DNA of 64,000 bases, taken from the NCBI RefSeq assembly GCF_014490035.1, contig NZ_CP061008.1:1612001-1676000 (forward strand), written 5' to 3'. Of the stretch, positions 8,799-16,503 are shown in pieces. The stretch comes from Achromobacter xylosoxidans. GTDB taxonomy: Bacteria; Pseudomonadota; Gammaproteobacteria; Burkholderiales; Burkholderiaceae_B. Position 1 is the stretch's first letter; every line of letters starts with the position of its first letter. A program made the position numbers and the translations under genes. The notes beneath the pieces are model-generated. The model was not told where the DNA came from. It worked only from the letters and a program-made list of their open reading frames with translations, and did no database searches.

Positions 8799-9224
8799 TT
8801 AGCGCACGCGCTTTCCGCTGTCGTCGATGACCACTTCGCCATCTTCTTTGGTGAACGGGCCGCGCTGGGGAGCCTCGAGGATGTCCAATACCTCCTCGGA
8901 AGGCCGGCACAGGCGAACACCCGAAGGAGTCACGACAAACGGGCGGTTGATCAGAATGGGATGCGCCAGCATGGCGTCGATCAACGCATCATCGCTTAAG
9001 GATGCGTCGTCCAGCCCAAGCTCGAGATACGGCGTCCCCTTCTGGCGAATAGCGTCACGAACGGTCAAACCTGCTTGGGCGATCAGATCAACGAGGGTGG
9101 CGCGATCCGGCGGCGTTTGTAGATATTCGATAACTTGCGGTTCGATCCCCGCGTTGCGTATCAGCGCTAGCGTGTTCCGGGAGGTTCCGCATTGGGGATT
9201 GTGGTAGATGGTAACGGTGCTCAT
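8799..9224 (-). CDS. arsC: Arsenate reductase, glutaredoxin-coupled ArsC type
   Basis: A 141-residue ArsC of the E. coli plasmid R773 class, which reduces arsenate to arsenite with glutathione and glutaredoxin. The catalytic Cys12 lies in HNPQCGTSRN. The conserved segments KGTPY, PILINRPFV and RPSEEVLDIL follow, and length fits the family. It sits between arsO and the MFS gene. A second, unrelated type of arsenate reductase is encoded at 15549-16055, so the region has both reductant systems. Confidence 0.93.
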   Translation of the reverse strand: MSTVTIYHNPQCGTSRNTLALIRNAGIEPQVIEYLQTPPDRATLVDLIAQAGLTVRDAIRQKGTPYLELGLDDASLSDDALIDAMLAHPILINRPFVVTPSGVRLCRPSEEVLDILEAPQRGPFTKEDGEVVIDDSGKRVR

Positions 9225-9232
9225 ATGTGTGA

Positions 9233-10318
9233 TCAGGAGGTGAGGGAAAATGCGTTTTCAACAAAAGCGGCCACTTCGGCCGCAGTGGATTTGGCGGTTC
9301 GCATGACGCCAATGAGGGTAGCGGACGCAAAACCCGTCCATTCGCCATAACCGACGAGCCACAGGCCTGGAACATCGGCAACCTGCGTGCCAGAAACTCG
9401 AACTTTGCCATCGGGGTCGATGATGCCTAGTGCGGCAAGATGTGCCAATGCAGGCCGGAATCCGGTGCACCACACGACAGCGTCGACCACTGAAGAAGAA
9501 CCGTCGGCCCACACGACGCCATCGCGCGTAAAGCGCGAGAATGGGCGAACCGATTGCAGTACTCCGCGCTCACGCGCCTTGCGCACGGGTGGGACCATGA
9601 CCACATCACCAAATCCGCCTGGAAGGTCTTCGGGTTGCTCGCCCGACTGCATCGCCTGCCAACGCGCGGTAGCGCGTTCAAATAGAACCCGTCCATCAAC
9701 GTCATCCGGCAGGAACAGCGGTTCGGTGGACGTCACCCACGTGGTTTGGGCGACCTCGGAAAGTTCTGCAAGGATCTGTGCTCCGGAATTACCGCCGCCA
9801 ACGACCAACACGCGCTTGCCCGCGTAGGGGGCTGGCGATTGGTAGTGCGCGGAGTGGACCTGTTCGCCACGAAAGATGTCCCGGTCGTCGTACGGAGGGA
9901 TGAATCGAGCGCTCCAGGTGCCTGTGGCGCTGATCACGGCCTTGGCATGCCAAGCGCCCTTGTCAGTTTCGACGAAAAATCCTGACTCCCGCTTGCTGAT
10001 GGACGCAACTGCTACAGGCCGCTCCACCGTGAAGCCGTACCGTTGTTCATAGCGCGCGAGGTATTCAATAACCTGATCTCGCGCCGGGTAACCTTGTGTC
10101 GGGGGCATAGGCCAGCCGGGCAGGGAGCTCCACTGTGCGGGTGAGAACAGGTGCAACGATTCCCATCCATGCCGCCATGCACCGCCCGGACCCACGCCAG
10201 CGTCCAGAAGAATTACCTTCAAAGCGGTACGCCTGAGGAAGTAGGCAACGGCGAGGGCACTCTGGCCACCCCCAATAATGACCACATCCGCATGGCGGTC
10301 AGGAGCGATCTCAGACAT
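9233..10318 (-). CDS. arsO: ArsO-type flavin-containing monooxygenase
   Basis: A 361-residue flavoprotein of the ArsO family found in ars operons. It has the FAD fingerprint [15 protein letters not shown] (about residues 14-28), ATGTWS, an NADPH fold [17 protein letters not shown] (about 166-182) and a WCTGFRPAL segment. The reaction is not established for the family; a redox step on an arsenical is usually supposed. Its start overlaps the arsR stop by one base and arsC begins 8 bases downstream, so it belongs to the operon. Confidence 0.85.
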   Translation of the reverse strand: MSEIAPDRHADVVIIGGGQSALAVAYFLRRTALKVILLDAGVGPGGAWRHGWESLHLFSPAQWSSLPGWPMPPTQGYPARDQVIEYLARYEQRYGFTVERPVAVASISKRESGFFVETDKGAWHAKAVISATGTWSARFIPPYDDRDIFRGEQVHSAHYQSPAPYAGKRVLVVGGGNSGAQILAELSEVAQTTWVTSTEPLFLPDDVDGRVLFERATARWQAMQSGEQPEDLPGGFGDVVMVPPVRKARERGVLQSVRPFSRFTRDGVVWADGSSSVVDAVVWCTGFRPALAHLAALGIIDPDGKVRVSGTQVADVPGLWLVGYGEWTGFASATLIGVMRTAKSTAAEVAAFVENAFSLTS

Positions 10319-10641
10319 CAGGCGTCCCTCAGATTTTCAGGGGAAGTGGGCGCTGGAATGCCGCTGCAGCATTCCGCGGTGAGATAGCTCACCAACTCGT
10401 TCATCAAATCGATATTCGCGCGGTAGCGCATGTACCGCCCCTCTTGCTCGACGGTGAGTAGACCTGATTGCGTCAGTGCCTTTAGATGAAACGACAGGTT
10501 AGTGGGCGGCAGGTTCAATTCCGCCGCGATCTGCCCCGCGACGCAGCCGACTGGGGCGGCGCGCACGAGAAGACGAAAGATGTCCAGGCGAACGCCGGAG
10601 GCAAGAGATTCAAAAACGCTTACGGCCGAGGTTTTATTCAT
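10318..10641 (-). CDS. arsR: ArsR-family arsenite-responsive repressor (first copy)
   Basis: A 107-residue winged-helix repressor. The helix-turn-helix is about residues 36-58 ([19 protein letters not shown]) and the wing is [14 protein letters not shown]. There is no classical alpha-3 ELCVCDL site. Instead a Cys-Cys pair lies near the C terminus (ECCSG, residues 91-92) with another Cys at 33, the arrangement of many environmental ArsR proteins. It heads the leftward operon arsR-arsO-arsC-MFS-arsH and overlaps arsO by one base. The start follows a weak ribosome site. A dyad just upstream (10645-10674) may be its operator. Confidence 0.9.
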   Translation of the reverse strand: MNKTSAVSVFESLASGVRLDIFRLLVRAAPVGCVAGQIAAELNLPPTNLSFHLKALTQSGLLTVEQEGRYMRYRANIDLMNELVSYLTAECCSGIPAPTSPENLRDA

Positions 10642-10644
10642 TCG

Positions 10645-10674
10645 TCAATACTACAACAATAATTGAAGTGTTGA
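10645..10674. promoter_or_regulatory. Candidate ArsR operator before first arsR
   Basis: Arms TCAATACT and AGTGTTGA (one mismatch) lie around a 14-bp AT-rich centre, immediately upstream of the leftward arsR start. AT-rich dyads in this position are typical ArsR sites. Confidence 0.4.
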
Positions 10675-10703
10675 GAAGATAAATTTAGACTGTCATCGAA
10701 TCG

Positions 10704-10744
10704 TCATATGACAAGCACAATATGTCGATAAATCAAGACATATG
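10704..10744. promoter_or_regulatory. Palindrome and inverted repeat before second arsR
   Basis: GTCATATGAC (10704-10713) is a perfect 10-bp palindrome. ATATGTC and GACATAT (10721-10727 and 10738-10744) are perfect 7-bp arms around 10 bases. Both lie in the 111-bp divergent space and just upstream of the rightward arsR start at 10753. The shared ATATG/CATAT core suggests one regulator binds both. Confidence 0.4.
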
Positions 10745-10752
10745 GACTTTAT

Positions 10753-11202
10753 ATGAAAACCCTCGATTGGCCCTCAGGGCGCCCGCAAGCCATGGTCTCA
10801 GCGCTCGCCTCTCCAATCGCCTCGGCAGCGAATGCAGCGGAAGCTGTCTCGGTGTTCACTGCGCTGAGCCACTCGACGCGCTTGGCCATTTTCCGGATGT
10901 TGATACGTCAGGAGCCGCGCGGAATGGATGCGGCGCAGATAGCTGCCGTCGTCGGCGGGCCGCGCAGCACGGTGTCGCAACACTTGGCCGGGCTTGCGAG
11001 AGCAGGCTTGATCGTCGGCAGTAGAACAGGCGAGGGCGTTCGCTATCGTGCGCGGCTCGGAGGCATCTACGGGCTACTTGAATTCATCCTGGAAGACTGC
11101 TGCGCGACACATGCGTGCGGCTGCTTGCCTGACGACGCCGAGCTTGTCATTGGCACGTCGGGACAGGACAGGCAGGAATTGGAGACTGTCATAAACCGTT
11201 AA
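10753..11202 (+). CDS. arsR: ArsR-family repressor (second copy)
   Basis: A 149-residue ArsR-type repressor, longer than usual at the N terminus. The DNA-binding helix-turn-helix is about residues 62-84 (AAVVGGPRSTVSQHLAGLARAG) and the wing is RTGEGVRYRAR. The C terminus carries CC-x4-C-x-C (residues 116-124), a likely arsenite site. A start at 10792 (MVSALASP) would give 136 residues and is an alternative. It is divergent from the first arsR and lies 100 bases upstream of pstS, with a palindrome over its stop codon, so it may control the pst genes. Confidence 0.88.
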   Translation: MKTLDWPSGRPQAMVSALASPIASAANAAEAVSVFTALSHSTRLAIFRMLIRQEPRGMDAAQIAAVVGGPRSTVSQHLAGLARAGLIVGSRTGEGVRYRARLGGIYGLLEFILEDCCATHACGCLPDDAELVIGTSGQDRQELETVINR

Positions 11203-11218
11203 TGAATTTGATTCATTA
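11200..11218. promoter_or_regulatory. Palindrome before pstS, candidate ArsR operator
   Basis: TAATGAAT-TTG-ATTCATTA is a perfect dyad with 8-bp arms and a 3-bp centre. It starts at the stop codon of the second arsR and lies about 85 bases before pstS. The AT-rich ATGAA/TTCAT form resembles ArsR/SmtB operator sites. No obvious Pho box was noticed in the same space. Confidence 0.45.
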
Positions 11219-11302
11219 TTTCCATAAATCACGACAGACAGATGTGTTGTGACCAGGGAGTCAAACGGACTTCCTCAATGCACCCTCAAGTGGAGAATAA
11301 GC

Positions 11303-12325
11303 ATGTTTGCACAGGCCAAAAGATACGCTGCCGGATTGGGCATTTCCTTCGCACTCGGCATGGTTTCAGCTCAGGCCGCGGATATCACCGGCGCCGGATC
11401 GACGTTCGTGTACCCGATCCTGTCGAAGTGGTCCGACACTTACAACACCAAGACGGGCAACAAGATCAACTACCAATCGATCGGTTCGGGCGGCGGTATC
11501 GCGCAGATCAAGGCTGGTACGGTCGACTTCGGCGCGTCTGACAAGCCCTTGCCCCCCAAGGAACTCGCTGAGGCGGGCTTGGGCCAGTTCCCGGTGGTTA
11601 TCGGCGGCGTGGTTCCCGTCGTAAACATCGCCGGCATCGAGCCGGGCAAGCTGCGCTTCACCGGTCCCTTGCTCGCTGATATCTATCTGGGCAAGATCGA
11701 AAAATGGAATGACAAGGCAATCGCCGACCTGAACCCTGGCGTGAAGCTGCCCGACGCGAAGATCACGGTGGTGCATCGTTCGGACGGCTCGGGCACGACC
11801 TTCAATTGGGTCAACTACCTGTCCAAGATCAGCCCGGAATGGCAGACCAAGGTGGGTGAGGGCACGTCCGTGCGGTGGCCCGTTGGTGTGGGCGGCAAGG
11901 GCAACGAAGGCGTCGCCGCGTACGTGAAGCAGATCAAGAATTCGATCGGTTACGTTGAACTCGCGTACGCGCTGCAAAACAAGATGTCTTACGCGGCCGT
12001 CAAGAACTCGGACGGCAAGTTTGTCGTGCCCAGCGACAAGACGTTCCAATCCGCTGCCGCGCACGCCGACTGGAAGAACTCGCAGGATTTCCATCTGGTG
12101 ATCACCAACGCGCCGGGTGACGACGCCTGGCCCATCGCGGCAACGGTGTTTGTCATGATGTACAAGCAGCCCAAGGACGCAGCGCGTACGGCCGCCACGC
12201 TGGACTTCTTCAAGTGGGCCCTGGAAAACGGCCAGCACGAAGCCGAGGCATTGGACTACGTGCCGCTGCCCAAGGAACTGGTTGCCCAGATCGAAGGCTA
12301 CTGGGCCGCGCAGATCAAGCGTTGA
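11303..12325 (+). CDS. pstS: Phosphate ABC transporter substrate-binding protein PstS
   Basis: A 340-residue periplasmic phosphate receptor. A signal peptide spans about residues 1-24, ending AQAADITGAG. Phosphate-contact segments include GAGSTFVYP, SGGGIAQI, ASDKPL and RSDGSGTTFNW. PstS proteins strongly favour phosphate over arsenate, so their presence in an arsenic region fits protection of cells that produce arsenate. The start follows a GGAGA ribosome site; an upstream in-frame codon at 11249 would spoil the signal peptide. It is followed by a large hairpin and by pstC. Confidence 0.95.
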   Translation: MFAQAKRYAAGLGISFALGMVSAQAADITGAGSTFVYPILSKWSDTYNTKTGNKINYQSIGSGGGIAQIKAGTVDFGASDKPLPPKELAEAGLGQFPVVIGGVVPVVNIAGIEPGKLRFTGPLLADIYLGKIEKWNDKAIADLNPGVKLPDAKITVVHRSDGSGTTFNWVNYLSKISPEWQTKVGEGTSVRWPVGVGGKGNEGVAAYVKQIKNSIGYVELAYALQNKMSYAAVKNSDGKFVVPSDKTFQSAAAHADWKNSQDFHLVITNAPGDDAWPIAATVFVMMYKQPKDAARTAATLDFFKWALENGQHEAEALDYVPLPKELVAQIEGYWAAQIKR

Positions 12326-12334
12326 TCTTAGGGA

Positions 12335-12387
12335 GTCGGTCTCGCCCGGCGGCGCCTGCAGGATCGGCGCCGCCGGGCGAGACCGAC
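12335..12387 (+). repeat. Perfect 22-bp hairpin between pstS and pstC
   Basis: Two 22-base arms (12335-12356 and 12366-12387) are exactly complementary around a 9-base loop. There is no T tract after it, so it is more likely to stabilise the upstream pstS message or partly terminate transcription, raising PstS over the membrane proteins. Confidence 0.75.
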
Positions 12388-12421
12388 GGCCAATTGGCTG
12401 CGTTCTTACAGGTTGACGTAA

Positions 12422-13411
12422 ATGTCGAATAATCCGGGTCTTAACCCCGCGCTGGATTTCCAGGCCGAAGAGTCGCGATCGCGCCGCGATGCGTCTTCGG
12501 ACAAGGTCTTTCGCCGCATTGTTGCCGTAGCCGGCATTTTTGTATTGGTGTCGCTGAGCGGGGCCGCGCTATCCATGCTGTGGGGAGGCAGGCTCGCCTT
12601 CAGCACCTTTGGGTTCGAATTTCTCTGGTCCAGTGATTGGGATGCGGTCAATCACAAGTTTGGCGCGTTGGTGCCGATCTACGGAACCTTGGTGACGGCG
12701 TTCATTGCGATGCTGATCGCGGTACCGGTCAGCTTCGGTATTGCGTATTACCTGACTGAAGTCGCGCCCAAGTGGCTGCGCCAGCCGGTAGCGTCGGCGA
12801 TCGAACTGCTGGCGGGCATCCCGTCCATCATCTACGGCATGTGGGGCCTCTTCGTCTTCGTGCCGGTGATGGCTGAATACGTCAATCCGTGGCTTGACGA
12901 ACACATCGGCACGCTGCCCTTCATCGGCGTGCTTTTTTCCGGTCCACCCCTGGGCATGGGCATGCTGACGGCCGGCATCGTGCTGGCCATCATGGTGGTG
13001 CCGTTCATCACATCCGTCATGCGGGAAGTGTTCCTGACGGTGCCTCGCCCATTGAAAGAGTCCGCCTACGCCCTGGGTTCCACCACCTGGGAAGTCGTCT
13101 GGAACATCGTCTTGCCACACACGCGCTCGGCGGTGATCGGCGGCGTATTCCTGGGGCTGGGCAGGGCGTTGGGCGAAACCATGGCGGTGACCTTTGTATT
13201 GGGTAACGCGCACCGGCTGACGCCCTCGTTGCTGGAGCCGGGCAATTCCATTGCGGCCACCATCGCTAACGAGTTCACCGAAGCCGACTCGGACATTTAC
13301 CTGTCGTCGTTGATCGCCCTGGGCTTCCTGCTGTTTGTCGTGACTTTCGTTGTGCTGGCCATTGCCAAACTGATGCTCAACCGCCTCAACCGTCAGGAGG
13401 GAAGGCTATGA
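12422..13411 (+). CDS. pstC: Phosphate ABC transporter permease PstC
   Basis: A 329-residue inner-membrane permease with about six transmembrane segments (first near residues 37-60). The cytoplasmic EAA loop reads ESAYALGSTTWEVVWNIVLPHTRSAVIGG, only part of which is needed to recognise PstC. It forms the channel with PstA. Its stop overlaps the pstA start by 4 bases (ATGA), so the two are translationally coupled. No strong ribosome site is visible before the start, and the large hairpin lies 35 bases upstream. Confidence 0.93.
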   Translation: MSNNPGLNPALDFQAEESRSRRDASSDKVFRRIVAVAGIFVLVSLSGAALSMLWGGRLAFSTFGFEFLWSSDWDAVNHKFGALVPIYGTLVTAFIAMLIAVPVSFGIAYYLTEVAPKWLRQPVASAIELLAGIPSIIYGMWGLFVFVPVMAEYVNPWLDEHIGTLPFIGVLFSGPPLGMGMLTAGIVLAIMVVPFITSVMREVFLTVPRPLKESAYALGSTTWEVVWNIVLPHTRSAVIGGVFLGLGRALGETMAVTFVLGNAHRLTPSLLEPGNSIAATIANEFTEADSDIYLSSLIALGFLLFVVTFVVLAIAKLMLNRLNRQEGRL

Positions 13412-14268
13412 CCCCGCAAGGCCTGCGTCTGCAACGCATGCGTACCGCGCGAAATCTGGTGTCGGTAGCGCTGTCGATGGCTGCGACCCTGTTTGGGCTG
13501 TTTTGGTTGATCTGGATCCTGTGGACCACGGCAACCAAGGGCTTCGCCGCGCTCAAGTGGGACCTGATCTTCAAGATGACGCCGCCGCCTGGCGCCGATG
13601 GGGGCTTGGCAAACGCCTTGTTTGGCAGCCTGTTGATGAGTGTGGTCGCAATTCTGCTCGGAACCCCCATCGGGATTGCCGCCGGAACGTACCTGGCGGA
13701 ATACGTGAACAGCCATCGGATCGGCGCGGTGATCCGCTTCGTGAACGACATCCTGCTTTCTGCGCCTTCCATCGTGTTGGGCCTGTTCGTCTACGAACTG
13801 GTCGTCCGGCAAACGGGGCATTTCTCCGGCTGGGCGGGCGCCATCGCGTTGGCATTCATCGTTCTGCCGGTTGTGGTCCGTACCACCGACGAAATGCTGC
13901 AACTGGTGCCCAGCCAAATGCGCGAGGCTGCGCTGGCATTGGGGGTGCCCCAATGGAAAGTGACGGTTCAGGTCTTGTTCCGGGCGGCGTTGCCGGGCAT
14001 CACAACCGGCGTGCTGTTGGCCCTGGCGCGCATCAGTGGTGAAACCGCGCCCTTGCTTTTCACGGCGTTGAACAACCAATACTGGAACGCGGACCTGAGC
14101 GCGCCGATGGCCAGCGTGCCCGCCGTCATTTTCCAATATGCAATGAGCCCCTACGAAAGCTGGCATGCGTTGGCCTGGGCTGGTGCCTTCGTCGTCACGA
14201 TGTTCGTGCTCCTCCTGAGCCTGCTATCCCGCGCTATCTTGTCACGCAACAAGGTGAATCATGACTGA
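13408..14268 (+). CDS. pstA: Phosphate ABC transporter permease PstA
   Basis: A 286-residue permease, partner of PstC, with about six membrane segments. The EAA loop is [20 protein letters not shown] (about residues 171-190) and the family segment [20 protein letters not shown] follows. An AGGAGG ribosome site lies within the end of pstC. It overlaps pstB by 8 bases. Confidence 0.93.
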   Translation: MTPQGLRLQRMRTARNLVSVALSMAATLFGLFWLIWILWTTATKGFAALKWDLIFKMTPPPGADGGLANALFGSLLMSVVAILLGTPIGIAAGTYLAEYVNSHRIGAVIRFVNDILLSAPSIVLGLFVYELVVRQTGHFSGWAGAIALAFIVLPVVVRTTDEMLQLVPSQMREAALALGVPQWKVTVQVLFRAALPGITTGVLLALARISGETAPLLFTALNNQYWNADLSAPMASVPAVIFQYAMSPYESWHALAWAGAFVVTMFVLLLSLLSRAILSRNKVNHD

Positions 14269-15112
14269 ATTTGCTTTCCCGTCATCGGTATTGAACTCCT
14301 CGGCGGCCGGGGCCATTGCGGCCCGCAGCGCCTCCCTGGACAATCCGGCCACCGCGACGCAGCCTAAAGTGGTGACTCGCGACCTGTGCTTCTATTACAA
14401 GGGTGTCCAGGCGCTGAACAACGTCAATATCGAACTGGCTTCCAATCGCGTTACCGCGCTGATCGGCCCGTCCGGTTGCGGCAAGTCGACCCTTTTGCGT
14501 ATCTTCAATCGTATCTACGCGATTTATCCAGGGTTGGAAGCGCGCGGCGAGGTTTTGCTCGACAACCAAAACATTCTGGACCCCGAGTATTCGATCAACC
14601 GCTTGCGTAGCAAGGTGGGGATGGTGTTCCAGAAACCGGTCCCGTTTCCGATGTCGATCTATGACAACGTCGCCTACGCAATCCGGCACTACGACCGCTT
14701 GCCCAAGGCCGAGATGGACGTCAGGGTGGAAGCGGCCTTGCGCAACGCCGCGCTCTGGGACGAGGTCAAGGACAAGCTGGAGCAGAACGCGCTGGGGCTG
14801 TCGGGCGGCCAGCAACAGCGGCTATGCATCGCCCGCGCAATTGCCCTGAGCCCCGACGTGTTGCTGCTGGATGAACCGACTTCCGCACTGGACCCGATCT
14901 CCACCGCAAAGATCGAACAGCTGATTGCCGAGCTGAAGAAGGACTACACCGTCCTGATCGTGACGCACAACATGCAACAGGCTGCGCGTTGCTCTGACTA
15001 CACCGGGTTCATGTGCGCCGGCGAACTGGTCGAGATGGGCCGGACCGACGACCTGTTCACCAAACCGAAGCGTGAACAGACTTCCGACTACATCACCGGC
15101 CGCTTCGGCTAG
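14261..15112 (+). CDS. pstB: Phosphate ABC transporter ATPase PstB
   Basis: A 283-residue ATPase that powers PstSCA. Walker A is GPSGCGKST (about residues 69-77), the Q loop is [11 protein letters not shown], the signature is [14 protein letters not shown] and Walker B is [13 protein letters not shown]. The N-terminal extension of about 35 residues before the core is longer than in many PstB proteins. It starts inside pstA. No phoU follows; a third arsR comes instead, so this pst copy seems detached from standard Pho gene order. Confidence 0.94.
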   Translation: MTEFAFPSSVLNSSAAGAIAARSASLDNPATATQPKVVTRDLCFYYKGVQALNNVNIELASNRVTALIGPSGCGKSTLLRIFNRIYAIYPGLEARGEVLLDNQNILDPEYSINRLRSKVGMVFQKPVPFPMSIYDNVAYAIRHYDRLPKAEMDVRVEAALRNAALWDEVKDKLEQNALGLSGGQQQRLCIARAIALSPDVLLLDEPTSALDPISTAKIEQLIAELKKDYTVLIVTHNMQQAARCSDYTGFMCAGELVEMGRTDDLFTKPKREQTSDYITGRFG

Positions 15113-15124
15113 CCATCACCCGCG

Positions 15125-15139
15125 ACCCTACATTAGGGT
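15125..15139. promoter_or_regulatory. Palindrome ACCCTA-CAT-TAGGGT before third arsR
   Basis: A perfect 6-bp dyad with a 3-base centre lies 35 bases before the third arsR and 13 bases after pstB. It could be an operator for the downstream arsR-arsC-arsDAB genes. The stem is too short and lacks the T run expected of a terminator. Confidence 0.35.
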
Positions 15140-15173
15140 TTACAGCTTTCTACTATTCCACTACAGTCGAACA

Positions 15174-15536
15174 ATGGAAATGAAAGATGCTGTCAAAGCC
15201 CTCGCCGCGATCGGGCATGAATCGCGCCTTGCCGTCTACCGCCTGCTGGTCCAGGCGGGGCCGGAAGGTCTGCCTGCCGGCCAACTGTCCGAAAAGACGG
15301 GCATCCCCCCCTCATCGCTTTCTTTTCACTTGAAAGAGCTGGTGCATGCCGGCTTGTTGACGTCGCGGCAGGAAGGAAGGTTTGTCATCTATGAAGCTCG
15401 ATTCGAGTCGATGGCGGAACTGTTGGCCTACCTGACTGATAACTGCTGCGGCGGCCAACCTTGTGCCCCGACAAGCGTCACCGCTTGTGACCCACCTGCA
15501 GCCGCTCGCGCGCGGCGCGTGAACAACCTCTCTTGA
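15174..15536 (+). CDS. arsR: ArsR-family repressor (third copy)
   Basis: A 120-residue ArsR. The helix-turn-helix is about residues 38-58 (SEKTGIPPSSLSFHLKELVHAG), with wing SRQEGRFVIYEA. A C-terminal CC (91-92) plus Cys97 form a possible arsenite site. It resembles the first ArsR (10318-10641) more than the second. The start at 15174 is chosen by family alignment; an in-frame upstream ATG lies inside pstB. It heads arsC-arsD-arsA-arsB. Confidence 0.9.
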   Translation: MEMKDAVKALAAIGHESRLAVYRLLVQAGPEGLPAGQLSEKTGIPPSSLSFHLKELVHAGLLTSRQEGRFVIYEARFESMAELLAYLTDNCCGGQPCAPTSVTACDPPAAARARRVNNLS

Positions 15537-15548
15537 AGAGTCCGCATC

Positions 15549-16055
15549 ATGACCGAGAAAGTCTATAACGTTCTATTTTTGTGCACCGGCAATTCGGCGC
15601 GCAGCATCATGGCGGAAGCCTTGCTCAATACGCTGGGGAAGGGCCGCTTCCATGCGTACAGCGCGGGCAGCTATCCGGGTGGCACCGTGAATCCGTTCGC
15701 GATCGAGCGGATTCAAGTGCTGAACTACCCGACGGACCAACTGCGCAGCAAAAGCTGGGACGAATTCGCCGCGCCGGACGCACCCCAGATGGATTTCATC
15801 ATCACCGTGTGCGACAACGCCGCCGGCGAAGTCTGCCCGGTCTGGCCAGGCCAGCCGATCTCTGCCCATTGGGGCTTCGAAGATCCCGCCGCCGCCGAGG
15901 GCACCGATGAAGTGAAGCGCCGCGTCTTCGAAAAAATCTTTCGGCAGATCTCCGCCCGCATCAATATTTTTGCCAACCTGCCCATCGCGGCCCTGGATAA
16001 GGCAGCGATCCATCGCGAGTTGAAGCAGATTGGTGAAAGCAAGCCGGCCGAGTAA
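15549..16055 (+). CDS. arsC: Arsenate reductase, low-molecular-weight phosphatase type
   Basis: A 168-residue reductase of the LMW protein tyrosine phosphatase fold. The P loop is LCTGNSARS, with Cys12 and Arg18 spaced as CX5R. Later cysteines in VCDNAAGEVCPVW are placed as in thioredoxin-linked ArsC enzymes and can relay the disulfide. It therefore differs in fold and electron source from the glutaredoxin-type ArsC at 8799-9224. It lies 12 bases after the third arsR. Confidence 0.92.
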   Translation: MTEKVYNVLFLCTGNSARSIMAEALLNTLGKGRFHAYSAGSYPGGTVNPFAIERIQVLNYPTDQLRSKSWDEFAAPDAPQMDFIITVCDNAAGEVCPVWPGQPISAHWGFEDPAAAEGTDEVKRRVFEKIFRQISARINIFANLPIAALDKAAIHRELKQIGESKPAE

Positions 16056-16133
16056 TGCCGGGCTAATGCTCATGCCGCCTGTCCATGGGCCATTTTTTTT
16101 GACGGACATTTCGAAAATTCTTGGAGCGTCAAA

Positions 16134-16493
16134 ATGAAAACCATACAGATATTTGACCCGGCCCTGTGCTGCAGCACAGGCGTGTGTGGCGTGGACGTGG
16201 ATCAGGCCTTGGTAACGAGCGCGGCCGATATCGATTGGGCGAAGCGGCAAGGCGCAAACATCGAGCGGGTGAACCTGGCCCAACAACCGCTGGAGTTCGC
16301 GCAGAACGCGGTGGTCAGCGCGTTTCTGACGCGTTCAGGCGCCGAAGCGCTTCCTTTGACCTTGGTTGATAACGAGATTGCGTTGGCCGGCAGATACCCC
16401 ACGCGCGAGGAACTCGTGCGATGGACAGGTATCGAAGCCCCCGCCGACGCCAAACCGCAGTCGGGTTGTTGCGGCGGCAATCGCACCTGCTAA
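16134..16493 (+). CDS. arsD: Arsenite metallochaperone ArsD
   Basis: A 119-residue ArsD, which hands arsenite to the ATPase ArsA and is a weak regulator. The essential cysteines are present as Cys12-Cys13 and Cys18 (LCCSTGVCG). A second pair, Cys112-Cys113, and a C-terminal Cys119 match the additional vicinal sites of known ArsD proteins. It lies 10 bases upstream of arsA. Confidence 0.95.
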   Translation: MKTIQIFDPALCCSTGVCGVDVDQALVTSAADIDWAKRQGANIERVNLAQQPLEFAQNAVVSAFLTRSGAEALPLTLVDNEIALAGRYPTREELVRWTGIEAPADAKPQSGCCGGNRTC

Positions 16494-16503
16494 GGGGACG
16501 GCC

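Noticed and set aside
11366..12238. Open frame of 290 codons on the minus strand opposite pstS
   Set aside because: Shadow of pstS. It is rich in Arg, His and Gly with no domain pattern.
16081..16110. Terminator between the second arsC and arsD
   Set aside because: There is a T run after CATGGGCCA, but the stem is short and weak, and arsD-arsA-arsB would be cut off from the arsR-arsC promoter.
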